Shown: positions 25,420 to 32,964 of the stretch, in pieces
How the letters are laid out: every line of letters starts with the position of its first letter
Position numbering within the stretch: the first letter of the stretch is position 1
From: Desulfobacter sp.
GTDB taxonomy: Bacteria; Desulfobacterota; Desulfobacteria; Desulfobacterales; Desulfobacteraceae
Direction of reading: 5' to 3'
Assembly: GCA_028768525.1 (NCBI GenBank)
Contig: CP054837.1
Coordinates: 4,584,001 to 4,648,000 of the forward strand
Length of the DNA stretch: 64,000 nucleotides
Notes under the pieces: model-generated
Told to the model about the DNA's origin: nothing
The model's database searches: none
What the model saw: only the letters and a program-made list of their open reading frames with translations
Position numbers and translations under genes: made by a program

Positions 25420-26647
25420 TGACAAGTTCCTCTGCCACGGCTTTTTTGATATGGGATCTGAGCTGCCTCAGGGCGTCGCAATAGTAGAATTCTCCCCGGA
25501 TGCGGGCCAGGGGGGCTGGAAGGGGCTGGTTGACCCAGCAGCGGTCGGGCAGGCCCTTTGCCCTTGCGGCCAGCAGTTTTGCCGTATACCGGGCACAGGT
25601 CATGCATCCGCCGCTGCAGGTATGGGCGGCCTGGCACCGGCTGCAGGCCATTTGCCCGGAGGAGCCCCGTATCCGGGCCTTGATCTCCTCCCACTGCCGG
25701 TGCTTTTTTCCCAGCATTTCAGAAATATTGTCCCGGCAGATATGGCCCAGGGCGGTCTTTTCATCATTCACATACTGGTCGCAGGCAAAGACAAGGCCGT
25801 CGGGGTCGATAATGGTCCGTCCCATGCTGCACCGCCGTTTATGGAAGGGGTTTCCGAAATCCAGCTCCGGCTGCAGGGCGATTTTGACTTCATCATGAAA
25901 TTCCTTGAAATCCGTTCGCTGGGAGCCATCGTGGAACCATCGGTCAAAGAGGTCTACCAGGAAGCGCCCCAGGGTGTCAGGTGGCGGGGCGTATACATCG
26001 CCGGGTTCCAACGGCCCGGAAGGGGGCATGAGATCCCGGCACCGGATATCAAAAATATCCAATTGCACCCGGGCACCCAGCCGGGCGAAAAACTCATAGA
26101 TAAGATCCGCCTGCCCCATGCTCTTTGAAGTGACCACGGCAATCACCGGCACCTGGATATCTCCGGCGTATTTCCGGTAATTGTCAATGCCCTGTACCGC
26201 CGCATCAAAGGAGCCCCGGCATGAATTTTTGAAACGCCGGTTCAGGTCGTGGAGGGGGCCGGGCCCGTCTAAGCTGAACCCCACATCAAAACCGTGGGTC
26301 GTAAAAAACGAGGCCCATTCCTCTGTCATGAGGGTGCCGTTGGTCTGAACCCGGTTATTAAATTGAATGTCCGGATATCGGGCCTCCAGGGCCATGATCG
26401 TTTGAAAAAATGAAATGCCTGCGGCCAGGGGTTCCCCCCCGTGCCAGTAGACGGGGACCGGATGCCGGTGGCGGCCGGACGCCCGGGCATATCCGGCGAC
26501 TTTATCCAAAAGGGCGCCCAATGTATCCGGATCCATCACTCCGGGGCGATGGTCCTGGAAACAGTACCGGCAGTCCAGGTTGCAGTTCAGGGTTACCTGG
26601 ACCTGTGGAATGAAGGGCAGAATTATATTTTCCCCCTTCAGTTCCAC
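25406..26647 (-). CDS. Radical SAM/SPASM peptide maturase, first copy
   Basis: About 413 aa from the GTG at 26647. It has CNLDCRYCF (Cys22, 26, 29), WHGGEPLAAG, a GFSLDGP strand, and a SPASM region with CSMGR...CDQY and CSRCQAAHTCSGGC. The frame is open further upstream to a TTG at 26713, but that extension is the out-of-frame reading of the precursor's repeat and gives only a low-complexity E-L string, so I reject it. Translation probably depends on ribosomes finishing the precursor gene, whose stop lies inside this start region. I see no PqqD-like recognition domain. It is the leading candidate for modifying the W-x-N triads. Confidence 0.88.
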   Translation of the reverse strand: MELKGENIILPFIPQVQVTLNCNLDCRYCFQDHRPGVMDPDTLGALLDKVAGYARASGRHRHPVPVYWHGGEPLAAGISFFQTIMALEARYPDIQFNNRVQTNGTLMTEEWASFFTTHGFDVGFSLDGPGPLHDLNRRFKNSCRGSFDAAVQGIDNYRKYAGDIQVPVIAVVTSKSMGQADLIYEFFARLGARVQLDIFDIRCRDLMPPSGPLEPGDVYAPPPDTLGRFLVDLFDRWFHDGSQRTDFKEFHDEVKIALQPELDFGNPFHKRRCSMGRTIIDPDGLVFACDQYVNDEKTALGHICRDNISEMLGKKHRQWEEIKARIRGSSGQMACSRCQAAHTCSGGCMTCARYTAKLLAARAKGLPDRCWVNQPLPAPLARIRGEFYYCDALRQLRSHIKKAVAEELVNEEQ

Positions 26648-26814
26648 CAATTGAACCAGTTCATCCAGTTCTGCCAGTTCAACCAGTTCCGCCAGTTCAT
26701 CCAGTTGCCCCAATAGGGAAAATCGCAGCGGTGTTTCTTTTCCGCTTGGATTTCCCTGATGATCCGGCGCAGAACGGGATTTTTAACGGATTTTTCTTTT
26801 GACGGGTTCGTCAT
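26638..26814 (-). CDS. RiPP precursor peptide with eight tandem W-x-N triads
   Basis: A 58-aa peptide not previously apparent because it is short. Residues 1-34 form a basic leader (many Lys/Arg, with helix-like RRIIREIQAEKK and one Cys at 30). Residues 35-58 are eight uninterrupted W-x-N triads with x = G, M, R, L, Q, M, F, W, and the last Asn is the C-terminus. Its ATG overlaps the stop codon of the STAND gene (ATGA) and its end overlaps the start of the first radical SAM gene. W-x-N fits the aromatic-X2-X3 substrate rule of three-residue cyclophane (triceptide) maturases, so up to eight crosslinks are predicted. AAGG sits 8 bases before the ATG. That it is translated and modified is inference. 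Confidence 0.85.
   Translation of the reverse strand: MTNPSKEKSVKNPVLRRIIREIQAEKKHRCDFPYWGNWMNWRNWLNWQNWMNWFNWWN
26641..26712 (-). repeat. Nine-base tandem repeat encoding the W-x-N triads
   Basis: Read on the minus strand, the hexamer AACTGG recurs every 9 bases with a variable codon between, giving seven near-identical units after an initial TGGGGCAAC; the last unit uses AATTGG. Trp has one codon, but Asn is AAC in seven of the eight triads. The units could expand or contract by slippage, changing the number of crosslinkable triads. Confidence 0.85.
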
Positions 26815-29006
26815 GGTGTCTGCCTTTTGGTTGGTGAATGATCAAAGGTTTGCACCTGTATATAGGCCGGATCAAATCCGACCATCTTTAAAAAAGTGGT
26901 TTCCGGGTATTGTCCATATTTACGGCGGACCAGCCGGCTTCTAAGATCACCCTGGAAGTCCATGAGCGCCTGGACGGCTTCCGGTCCCGGTGATGCGGCC
27001 ATCTGCCCCAAGGCATTACTATAGTGTGCGATGGCCTTGTCCTCATCCCCGGTTTTAAGGCAATAGTTGCCGATAAATCGATAGGTGCGGGCATCAGCCT
27101 GGTGGGGGGCGATCTCAACGCTTCGCTTAAAATACCGGATGGCCTCTTTTTCCTTGCCCTTTTTAAGGTAGGCATAGGCCATGGCCTTGAGAAGCGTGCC
27201 GGGGTTTTGCGCGTTGTCTTGCTGCGCGGCGTTTATACCCAGCTCAATATAAGTGTCTGCCCGGTCCAGGTTATTACTATCCAGTGACATCATCCCCATA
27301 AAAAAATAGGTGTCGGCACGTATCAGCTTGTTGATATTCTGGTTTGAAACCTCATGGGCCTTGATATACTGGGCCAGGGCCTCTTCTTTCCGGTTTGCTT
27401 TGAGAAAAGCGCTTCCCAGGGCGAGGTAGGTCTGCAGATCGAGATGCCCCCCTTTTTCTTCTTCGATCCGCCGGGCATATTCAAGGGCCTGGTCCAGGTC
27501 CCAGTTTTTTTCCAGAAATTTATTCAATGCAAGCCTGTAGACCTTTGATCGCTGGCCGGGGTTAAGGGCCACCGCTCTTTCAACCTTTTGTTTTGTTTTT
27601 TCCGGGTTCTTTGATTGTTCGATCTGGTTGATAAGAATCGGCCAGCGGTAGGTCGGCCACTGCCATATCCCTACGCCAATGAGGGTGGAAACAAGTAAGA
27701 AAACGAGAAATACCGTTGGATACAGCCAGGATTTCCTGCGGGTGGTCCCGGATTTTAATATCGGTTGAATCAGGGTGTCGTGGCTGAGCTCGTAGGTTAT
27801 GCCGGTGCTCATTTTTTCTTGCCGGAGCAGCCTTGCATCCACCAGTTGTTTGAGGGTGTCTTCCGTTAGCTTGAGTTGTTGTTTGATCACTTTCCTATGC
27901 TGGCTAACCCGCCAGCCGTCCATGATCAGTTTCTTTTCACAGAGCCTGCGTGCCCGCCGCCTTTGGATAAAGGACGGCAGACGGCCGATCTCGGTGTCAT
28001 AAAAGGACTCCATGATGTTCTGCAGCCCCTTGTCACCGCCCAGGTCGTTCAGGGTCACTTCGTTTTTATCTTTGTTCCTTGTCTCTTTTCTGTCAAAGCG
28101 TTTTTCAAAATGCTGGCACAGCAGCTGGAGCTGGAAGGGTTCAATGCGGTTTTTCCCTTCTTCATTCTGCCTGCCGAGATAGGCCAACATTTTTTCCAGG
28201 GCCTGGTCCTGGAATGTAAATCTCCGGGATACGAACGCTCCCTCCTTTTGTGCCGGCAGGACAATGGCCTTTTTTGCCTGTTTTTCGGAAAGGGGATTCA
28301 GTTCATAGCAGCGCCGCAGTATCAACGGGATTAATGTGGATAGCTGGTTCATCAGGAACATCTTATCCGACCGGATTGAAAATATTGTTTTCAGCGGATA
28401 GGATTCATAGAGGAACTCCACCTCGTTTTCAGTGAGGAATGAGGGTTCTTTGAGCAGTTTTAACTCAAGGGTCCGCCTGAAATGTTTGGGCATTCTGCAC
28501 TTGAGGATATCGAAAAACATCCTGACAAAATTATTTACCGCATCTTCGGGATAGGTAAACAGCTCTTCAAACTGGTCGAAAACCAGTAAAATCTGTTTTT
28601 TATCCGGATGTTCATACTGAATATTTTTTAATTCCTGCCAGGGACTGATGTTTTTATTTTCGATGCGGTTCAGGAAGTTATCCGGTTTTGAAAATTCTGA
28701 AATTGCTTCTGACAGAATATTGATGGGAAGGACTTTTTTCTTATTGCTCAGTGCCTGTTTTTCGTCTTTATAGGCGGTAAACCTTACCTGAATGATCAGG
28801 TATCCCTTTTCATCTTCAAGTTCGGGGAGCAGGCCCGCATTGAGCAATGACGATTTTCCCAGACCGGATTTCCCGTGAAGCACCACCAGTTTTTCAACAT
28901 TGATCAGGGTTGAAAGTTCGTTGATTTCCTTTTCCCGGCCGAAAAACAGCGAGCGGAATTCCAGGGAAAAGGGGTTTGAACCTGGATACCTGTATTGTTC
29001 AGTCAT
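26811..29006 (-). CDS. Membrane-anchored STAND ATPase with TPR repeats
   Basis: A 731-aa protein. Residues 1-420 are a STAND-type NTPase module: FFGREKEI near 21, Walker A GKSGLGKSS (45-53), Walker B ILLVFDQFEELF (139-150), an SIRSD sensor (210-214) and a winged-helix-like part ending ELSHDTLI. The pattern fits the nSTAND1 group. A single transmembrane helix (about 427-449) follows, then TPR-like helices (about 460-700). STAND proteins are switches that oligomerise on ligand binding; the TPRs would be the sensor, probably outside the membrane if the helix spans it once. The stop overlaps the precursor ATG, so the two are translationally coupled. The DNA is more A+T-rich than that of the maturases. 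Confidence 0.86.
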   Translation of the reverse strand: MTEQYRYPGSNPFSLEFRSLFFGREKEINELSTLINVEKLVVLHGKSGLGKSSLLNAGLLPELEDEKGYLIIQVRFTAYKDEKQALSNKKKVLPINILSEAISEFSKPDNFLNRIENKNISPWQELKNIQYEHPDKKQILLVFDQFEELFTYPEDAVNNFVRMFFDILKCRMPKHFRRTLELKLLKEPSFLTENEVEFLYESYPLKTIFSIRSDKMFLMNQLSTLIPLILRRCYELNPLSEKQAKKAIVLPAQKEGAFVSRRFTFQDQALEKMLAYLGRQNEEGKNRIEPFQLQLLCQHFEKRFDRKETRNKDKNEVTLNDLGGDKGLQNIMESFYDTEIGRLPSFIQRRRARRLCEKKLIMDGWRVSQHRKVIKQQLKLTEDTLKQLVDARLLRQEKMSTGITYELSHDTLIQPILKSGTTRRKSWLYPTVFLVFLLVSTLIGVGIWQWPTYRWPILINQIEQSKNPEKTKQKVERAVALNPGQRSKVYRLALNKFLEKNWDLDQALEYARRIEEEKGGHLDLQTYLALGSAFLKANRKEEALAQYIKAHEVSNQNINKLIRADTYFFMGMMSLDSNNLDRADTYIELGINAAQQDNAQNPGTLLKAMAYAYLKKGKEKEAIRYFKRSVEIAPHQADARTYRFIGNYCLKTGDEDKAIAHYSNALGQMAASPGPEAVQALMDFQGDLRSRLVRRKYGQYPETTFLKMVGFDPAYIQVQTFDHSPTKRQTP

Positions 29007-29072
29007 GGCATGACCTCGCAGGGTAGTGGATTAATGTGTCGCCTCCGGTTTCCCGGTTGCCGTCTTCCCGGG

Positions 29073-30203
29073 TTAAAGTCCGTTGATGACATCCATCAAG
29101 TGTTCTCTTATTTTTATCACCTCGATATCAAAGTTTTCGCGGGAAAGGGCCCCCCGTCTGTAATCGTCCTTGAGCCCGTTAAATCGTCCGCTCTGGGCCA
29201 CCATATCGGTATAGGCATTTATTTGCCTTTCTTCCTTGAAAATTTCTATTAACATGTCGATGGCCCCTCCGATCTGATTGCGCATGACCAGCTTAATTAA
29301 GCGGTCTTTCTGCAGTTCTTCTTCGCTGATCTCATTTTGCAGGTGGACCTCCCGGAGCAGGCCCTGTTCTTCACACATCTCTTTTAACTTTGCGATATAG
29401 GCTTCCGTATGGGTCGGTATGAAAGTCATTTTGTAGGTGTTTTCATAAAATATCCTGTGAATCTTACTTTTGTGGAGCCATTGGTAAAAAACATTGTCGT
29501 AATTACCCAATTCACAGTCGGGTGAGATGGAAACCTTGTCCCTGGACAGATCAAAGAGTCTGAGCAGTATTTTTAAATACCATTGTTTAAAATCAAAGCC
29601 TAGGAAAATATAATGGGTTACATCCTTTATGGTCTCCTTGAGGTTCATGGGCAGGTCATGTTCGCCGATGATGGAAAAGAGAAAATCCAGGATATCGTCC
29701 TGGGTCAGAATCAGTGATTCCCTGTTTTCAATCGAGCCGAAAAGGTTGTAGATCAAAGGGGTTTCCTTGGACGGGTCCTTTACCTCTTTTGAGGGTTTGC
29801 CTTTGGTATAGTAACTGAACTCATAGGGGATGCCCTGTTTTTCAAAGGCATTTTTCAGCAGCAGATCCGGGGTGATTGAGATGATAATGTGAAAAGGAAT
29901 CCGGGCGATCTGCTCGTAAATGGGATTCATCTGGAGTTCATGGGTGTAATATTTTTTGACCAGATGATAGATACTGCACTTGGTCCGCTTGTCGCAGATC
30001 AGGTGGTTATAGGCATCGTATTCCATCTCATAGGCGGATTCTTTCAGATAGGATCGCAGCCCCTGGTACAGGGATTTATTATTGTTTGTCCGGATGATAT
30101 TGGGCCCGATGAACAAGGCGGTGGTTTCGTCGCTTTCCAGGTTGCCGCAGACCTCCATGAGGACATTGATGTCGTTTTTATTAAAAACTATCGGATCGTT
30201 CAT
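29073..30203 (-). CDS. SIR2-like protein with C-terminal effector-associated-type domain, probably non-catalytic
   Basis: A 376-aa protein. The order FIGPN (31-35), ISITPD (108-113), IYNLFGS (151-157), LILTQDD, YIFLGFDF (198-205) follows the SIR2_2 fold, in which these places normally read GAG(F/Y)S, TTN(Y/W)D, HLHG and FVG. The usual NAD-site Asn and the His of HG are replaced (Thr/Pro and Phe), so I infer loss of NADase activity. Residues about 300-374 are helical (LIKLVMRNQIGGAIDML ... NAYTDMVAQSGRFNGLK ... GALSRENF) and resemble effector-associated adaptor domains. AGGAGG precedes the ATG; it lies 24 bases after the TIR gene. The fold call is moderate, made by motif order. Confidence 0.65.
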   Translation of the reverse strand: MNDPIVFNKNDINVLMEVCGNLESDETTALFIGPNIIRTNNNKSLYQGLRSYLKESAYEMEYDAYNHLICDKRTKCSIYHLVKKYYTHELQMNPIYEQIARIPFHIIISITPDLLLKNAFEKQGIPYEFSYYTKGKPSKEVKDPSKETPLIYNLFGSIENRESLILTQDDILDFLFSIIGEHDLPMNLKETIKDVTHYIFLGFDFKQWYLKILLRLFDLSRDKVSISPDCELGNYDNVFYQWLHKSKIHRIFYENTYKMTFIPTHTEAYIAKLKEMCEEQGLLREVHLQNEISEEELQKDRLIKLVMRNQIGGAIDMLIEIFKEERQINAYTDMVAQSGRFNGLKDDYRRGALSRENFDIEVIKIREHLMDVINGL

Positions 30204-30227
30204 AGAAGAATCCTCCTGTCATGGACT

Positions 30228-31067
30228 TTAAAAAGCGGCCTGGGCCTTGATTGCACGGATGAGCGGCCTGATTTTATCCTTGAACCGGTCCTGTTCCAAG
30301 CTGCCGCCGTTCCCGCTGTCCGGCTTGAGATCCAGGCATTTATGTTCCTGCAGCGCATTTAAAATCCTGCCCAGATGGTGCTTGAGATCCAAAAGCCGGC
30401 TTCGGTTTTGATTCAGGGAGGCGAAATCAAGTCCCTGTTCAAGGGCATCGCGGATGTATCCGTCTATTTCTGCAAGTTTTTTATCTATTTTCCCGGTCAG
30501 TTCGATCTGGAAACCGGGCCTGAAAAAATCGTCGTCAATGTAGCAGGCAATTATTCTTTTACCATCGTCAAACAGGGCCCGGTCAAATGAATGGACGGTT
30601 TCCAGACAGACCCAGGCCGACATCAGGCTTGAATTGGATACCAGGGACAGGGTGACATCGGTTTTTTTGATGGCATCCAGGATGAAGCCTTTGATATTCC
30701 CCCCTTCGTCCAGGGCCTCGCTGTCAATGACCACCGAAATCCCCTCCTTTTTTAATTCATCGGCGATCATGGCTGCGGTACGGCGGTCTTTATGGCTGTA
30801 TGAAATGAATACGGAGTGATCTGATGGGCTTATCTCGGATATCATTTTCAGAACAGCCATCCGGATTCTTGCCCGGGTCTGGCTGTATTCCCCATTGCCG
30901 ATGATTCCGGCACGCCAGTCCTCCCTGCCGGCAGCCAGCTGCGCCCCCCAGTTGTCCAGCAGCAGTTTTTCTTCTTCGCCGCCCAAAAGGGGGTAAAGGG
31001 CATCAATGGCCGCCTCTATATTGTCCTGTTTGCTGATCAGGGTGCGAAGTTGATCCTGTTGACTCAT
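30228..31067 (-). CDS. TIR-domain protein with N-terminal effector-associated-type domain
   Basis: A 279-aa protein. Residues about 4-77 are a helical adaptor similar in pattern to the C-terminus of the next protein (LRTLISKQDNIEAAIDALYPLL ... YSQTRARIRMAVLKMI). The TIR domain follows from about 84: SVFISYSHKDR, GISVVIDSEALDEG, SLVSNSSLMSAWVCLETVHS. Glu156 in WVCLE is placed as the catalytic Glu of NAD-cleaving TIRs, so it may be an active NADase. The C-terminal 80 residues are helical and unassigned. It is the first gene of the operon, with GGAAGGGA before the ATG and a candidate promoter about 100 bases upstream. Confidence 0.85.
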   Translation of the reverse strand: MSQQDQLRTLISKQDNIEAAIDALYPLLGGEEEKLLLDNWGAQLAAGREDWRAGIIGNGEYSQTRARIRMAVLKMISEISPSDHSVFISYSHKDRRTAAMIADELKKEGISVVIDSEALDEGGNIKGFILDAIKKTDVTLSLVSNSSLMSAWVCLETVHSFDRALFDDGKRIIACYIDDDFFRPGFQIELTGKIDKKLAEIDGYIRDALEQGLDFASLNQNRSRLLDLKHHLGRILNALQEHKCLDLKPDSGNGGSLEQDRFKDKIRPLIRAIKAQAAF

Positions 31068-31167
31068 TTATTCCCTTCCTTTTTTGACGGTTGACGGGGA
31101 ATCAGCAGAATTTAAATCGATAACAGGTGTATGGATACGGATAACCGGGAGATTCAGTGCTAATTTT

Positions 31168-31196
31168 GTTATATACAGAGTTCTTCCATAAATCAA
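31168..31196 (-). promoter_or_regulatory. Candidate promoter of the TIR-STAND-peptide operon
   Basis: On the minus strand TTGATT (31196-31191), a 17-nt spacer and TATAAC (31173-31168) lie about 100 bases upstream of the TIR start. The rest of the 259-base divergent interval (31068-31326) shows no clear operator. Confidence 0.5.
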
Positions 31197-31326
31197 TGGG
31201 ATAGTGGATTTCCGTCACAGCCTGGCAGGGGAGGGAAGATTTCGCTTTTTTTTGGCCCGTTCTTTGTATATCATGGCCTCCGGCATGGCGCCTGAATATG
31301 GTATACCAAAATTAAAGAGATGACGG

Positions 31327-31941
31327 ATGAAACTGATTCGAAGATTATATGACTGGGTCCTTCACTGGGCCGAAACCCCCTACGGCACCCCTGCGCTTTT
31401 TTTTCTTTCCTTTGCCGAAAGCTCTTTTTTCCCGGTACCGCCGGACGTGCTGCTCATCGCCCTGGCCGTGTCCATGCGCTCCCGGGCCTTTAAATATGCC
31501 CTGGTCTGTTCCCTGGGCTCTGTGTTCGGCGGTATGTTCGGCTATTTTATCGGCCATGAACTCTGGTACAGGGGGGAGGAATTTTCATCCTTTGCCAATT
31601 TCTTTTTCAGCTATATCCCGGGATTTACCCATGACGTCTTTTTCAAGGTCCGGCAGATGTACGACGATAACGCCTTTCTGGTGGTGTTTTCCGCCGGTTT
31701 CACCCCCATCCCGTATAAGATCATCACCATTGCAGGCGGGGTGTCCAAGATCAATGTCCCCCTCTTCCTAATTGCCTCCACCGTGAGCCGGGCCATGCGG
31801 TTTTTCCTGGTGGCCGGCATTATCTGGAAATACGGGGAGCCCATCACCGCATGGATCGACCGCTACTTCAACAAGCTGGCCATTTTGTTCACGGCCCTGC
31901 TCATCGGCGGGTTCGTGGTCATCAAACTGATGGTCAACTGA
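31327..31941 (+). CDS. YqaA-family (SNARE-associated/VTT, DedA-like) membrane protein
   Basis: The 204-aa protein has about five hydrophobic segments. The reentrant-loop signatures of the VTT/DedA superfamily are visible: FAESSFFPVPPDVLLIALAV near 27-46 and a later FSAGFTPIPYKIITIAGG. Family members are involved in lipid scrambling or membrane-potential homeostasis. It is divergent from the TIR operon and has its own transcript, with no partner gene. Confidence 0.85.
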   Translation: MKLIRRLYDWVLHWAETPYGTPALFFLSFAESSFFPVPPDVLLIALAVSMRSRAFKYALVCSLGSVFGGMFGYFIGHELWYRGEEFSSFANFFFSYIPGFTHDVFFKVRQMYDDNAFLVVFSAGFTPIPYKIITIAGGVSKINVPLFLIASTVSRAMRFFLVAGIIWKYGEPITAWIDRYFNKLAILFTALLIGGFVVIKLMVN

Positions 31942-32106
31942 CCGTGTATTTCCATGGGTAATTGAAACATCTCCCGGATTCATGGTAGACTGTCATGAAT
32001 CCGGGACGCCTGCCTCAGATCTGTTTGTCATAGCTCCTCTTTATCTGCCCTGACGCCCGGTTAAGACCTCTTGCATCAGCAACCGCCCTGGGGGCGAGAG
32101 AGACAT

Positions 32107-32949
32107 ATGCCGAAAAATCAAAATACCCAACAGATGTGCGGGAAAAGGGCCTGGCCCCGGGTGGGAGCCGCCCTGTCCGGCCCGGGGTGGTTCCGGAAAA
32201 CAGCGGTTGCCGCCCTGATCCTCTGCCTGACGGTCTTTTTCCATGATTCAGGTGCCGCAGGGGGGGAAACGATTCCCCGGCCCCTTAGGAAGATTCACCT
32301 GGTCACTGACACCTGGCCGCCCTTTTACGGCCCGGAATTGAAAGACAAGGGGTTTCTTACCTTGATCGCAGGCAAGGCCTTTCATGAGGCGGGATATGAA
32401 TTATCCGTCGGTTTCCACGAATGGGAAACCGCCAAAAAATTAGCCCGCAGCGGTGAGGCGGACGGGATTCTGGGGGCGTTTTTCTCCCGGGAGCGGAAGG
32501 CGGACTTTTCCTTTACATTGCCGATTACGGTGGTGAAGCAGATTTTCATCACCCGAAAGGATGTAGAGGCATGCTATGACGAGGATCTAACGAATCTGAA
32601 GGGCTTCAGGATCGGCATCACCTCGGGATACATATACGACAGAGAATTCGACCATGCCCGGATGCTGAATAAAATAAAAGTGCCTGAACCCAGGCAGTTG
32701 TTCATGGATCTGATCGCCGGGCGGCTGGACATCATCGTGATCTCGGAACAGGTGGCCAAAAGTTATTTAAACAATGAATTTGCAAACCATCGGCCAACCC
32801 TCAGGGCACTTGGCCCTTCCCTGACAACCAAGACACTTCACATATTGATATCCAAGGCCAGGCCGGACCATCGGCGTATTGTGGCAGACTTCAACCTTGG
32901 ACTGAAAACACTGGCAAAAAGCGGCCGGCTGTCCAAACTGGTCCCATGA
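32107..32949 (+). CDS. Extracellular solute-binding protein, family 3 (transporter-like)
   Basis: A 280-aa protein from ATG 32107 (preceded by GGGCGAGAG). A long basic N-terminus leads into a hydrophobic export signal (VAALILCLTVFF). The mature part has the family 3 fold: LVTDTWPPFYGPEL, GEADGILGAFFSRERKADFSFTLPI, and FRIGITSGYIYD. No permease or ATPase is adjacent; instead a Cache-domain protein follows 15 bases later, so it may present a ligand to that sensor rather than feed a transporter. Confidence 0.75.
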   Translation: MPKNQNTQQMCGKRAWPRVGAALSGPGWFRKTAVAALILCLTVFFHDSGAAGGETIPRPLRKIHLVTDTWPPFYGPELKDKGFLTLIAGKAFHEAGYELSVGFHEWETAKKLARSGEADGILGAFFSRERKADFSFTLPITVVKQIFITRKDVEACYDEDLTNLKGFRIGITSGYIYDREFDHARMLNKIKVPEPRQLFMDLIAGRLDIIVISEQVAKSYLNNEFANHRPTLRALGPSLTTKTLHILISKARPDHRRIVADFNLGLKTLAKSGRLSKLVP

Positions 32950-32964
32950 TAAAGGAGGCCGCCG

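Noticed and set aside
26647..26713. E-L-rich N-terminal extension of the first radical SAM enzyme
   Set aside because: It is the alternative-frame reading of the W-x-N repeat and begins with TTG without a ribosome-binding site.
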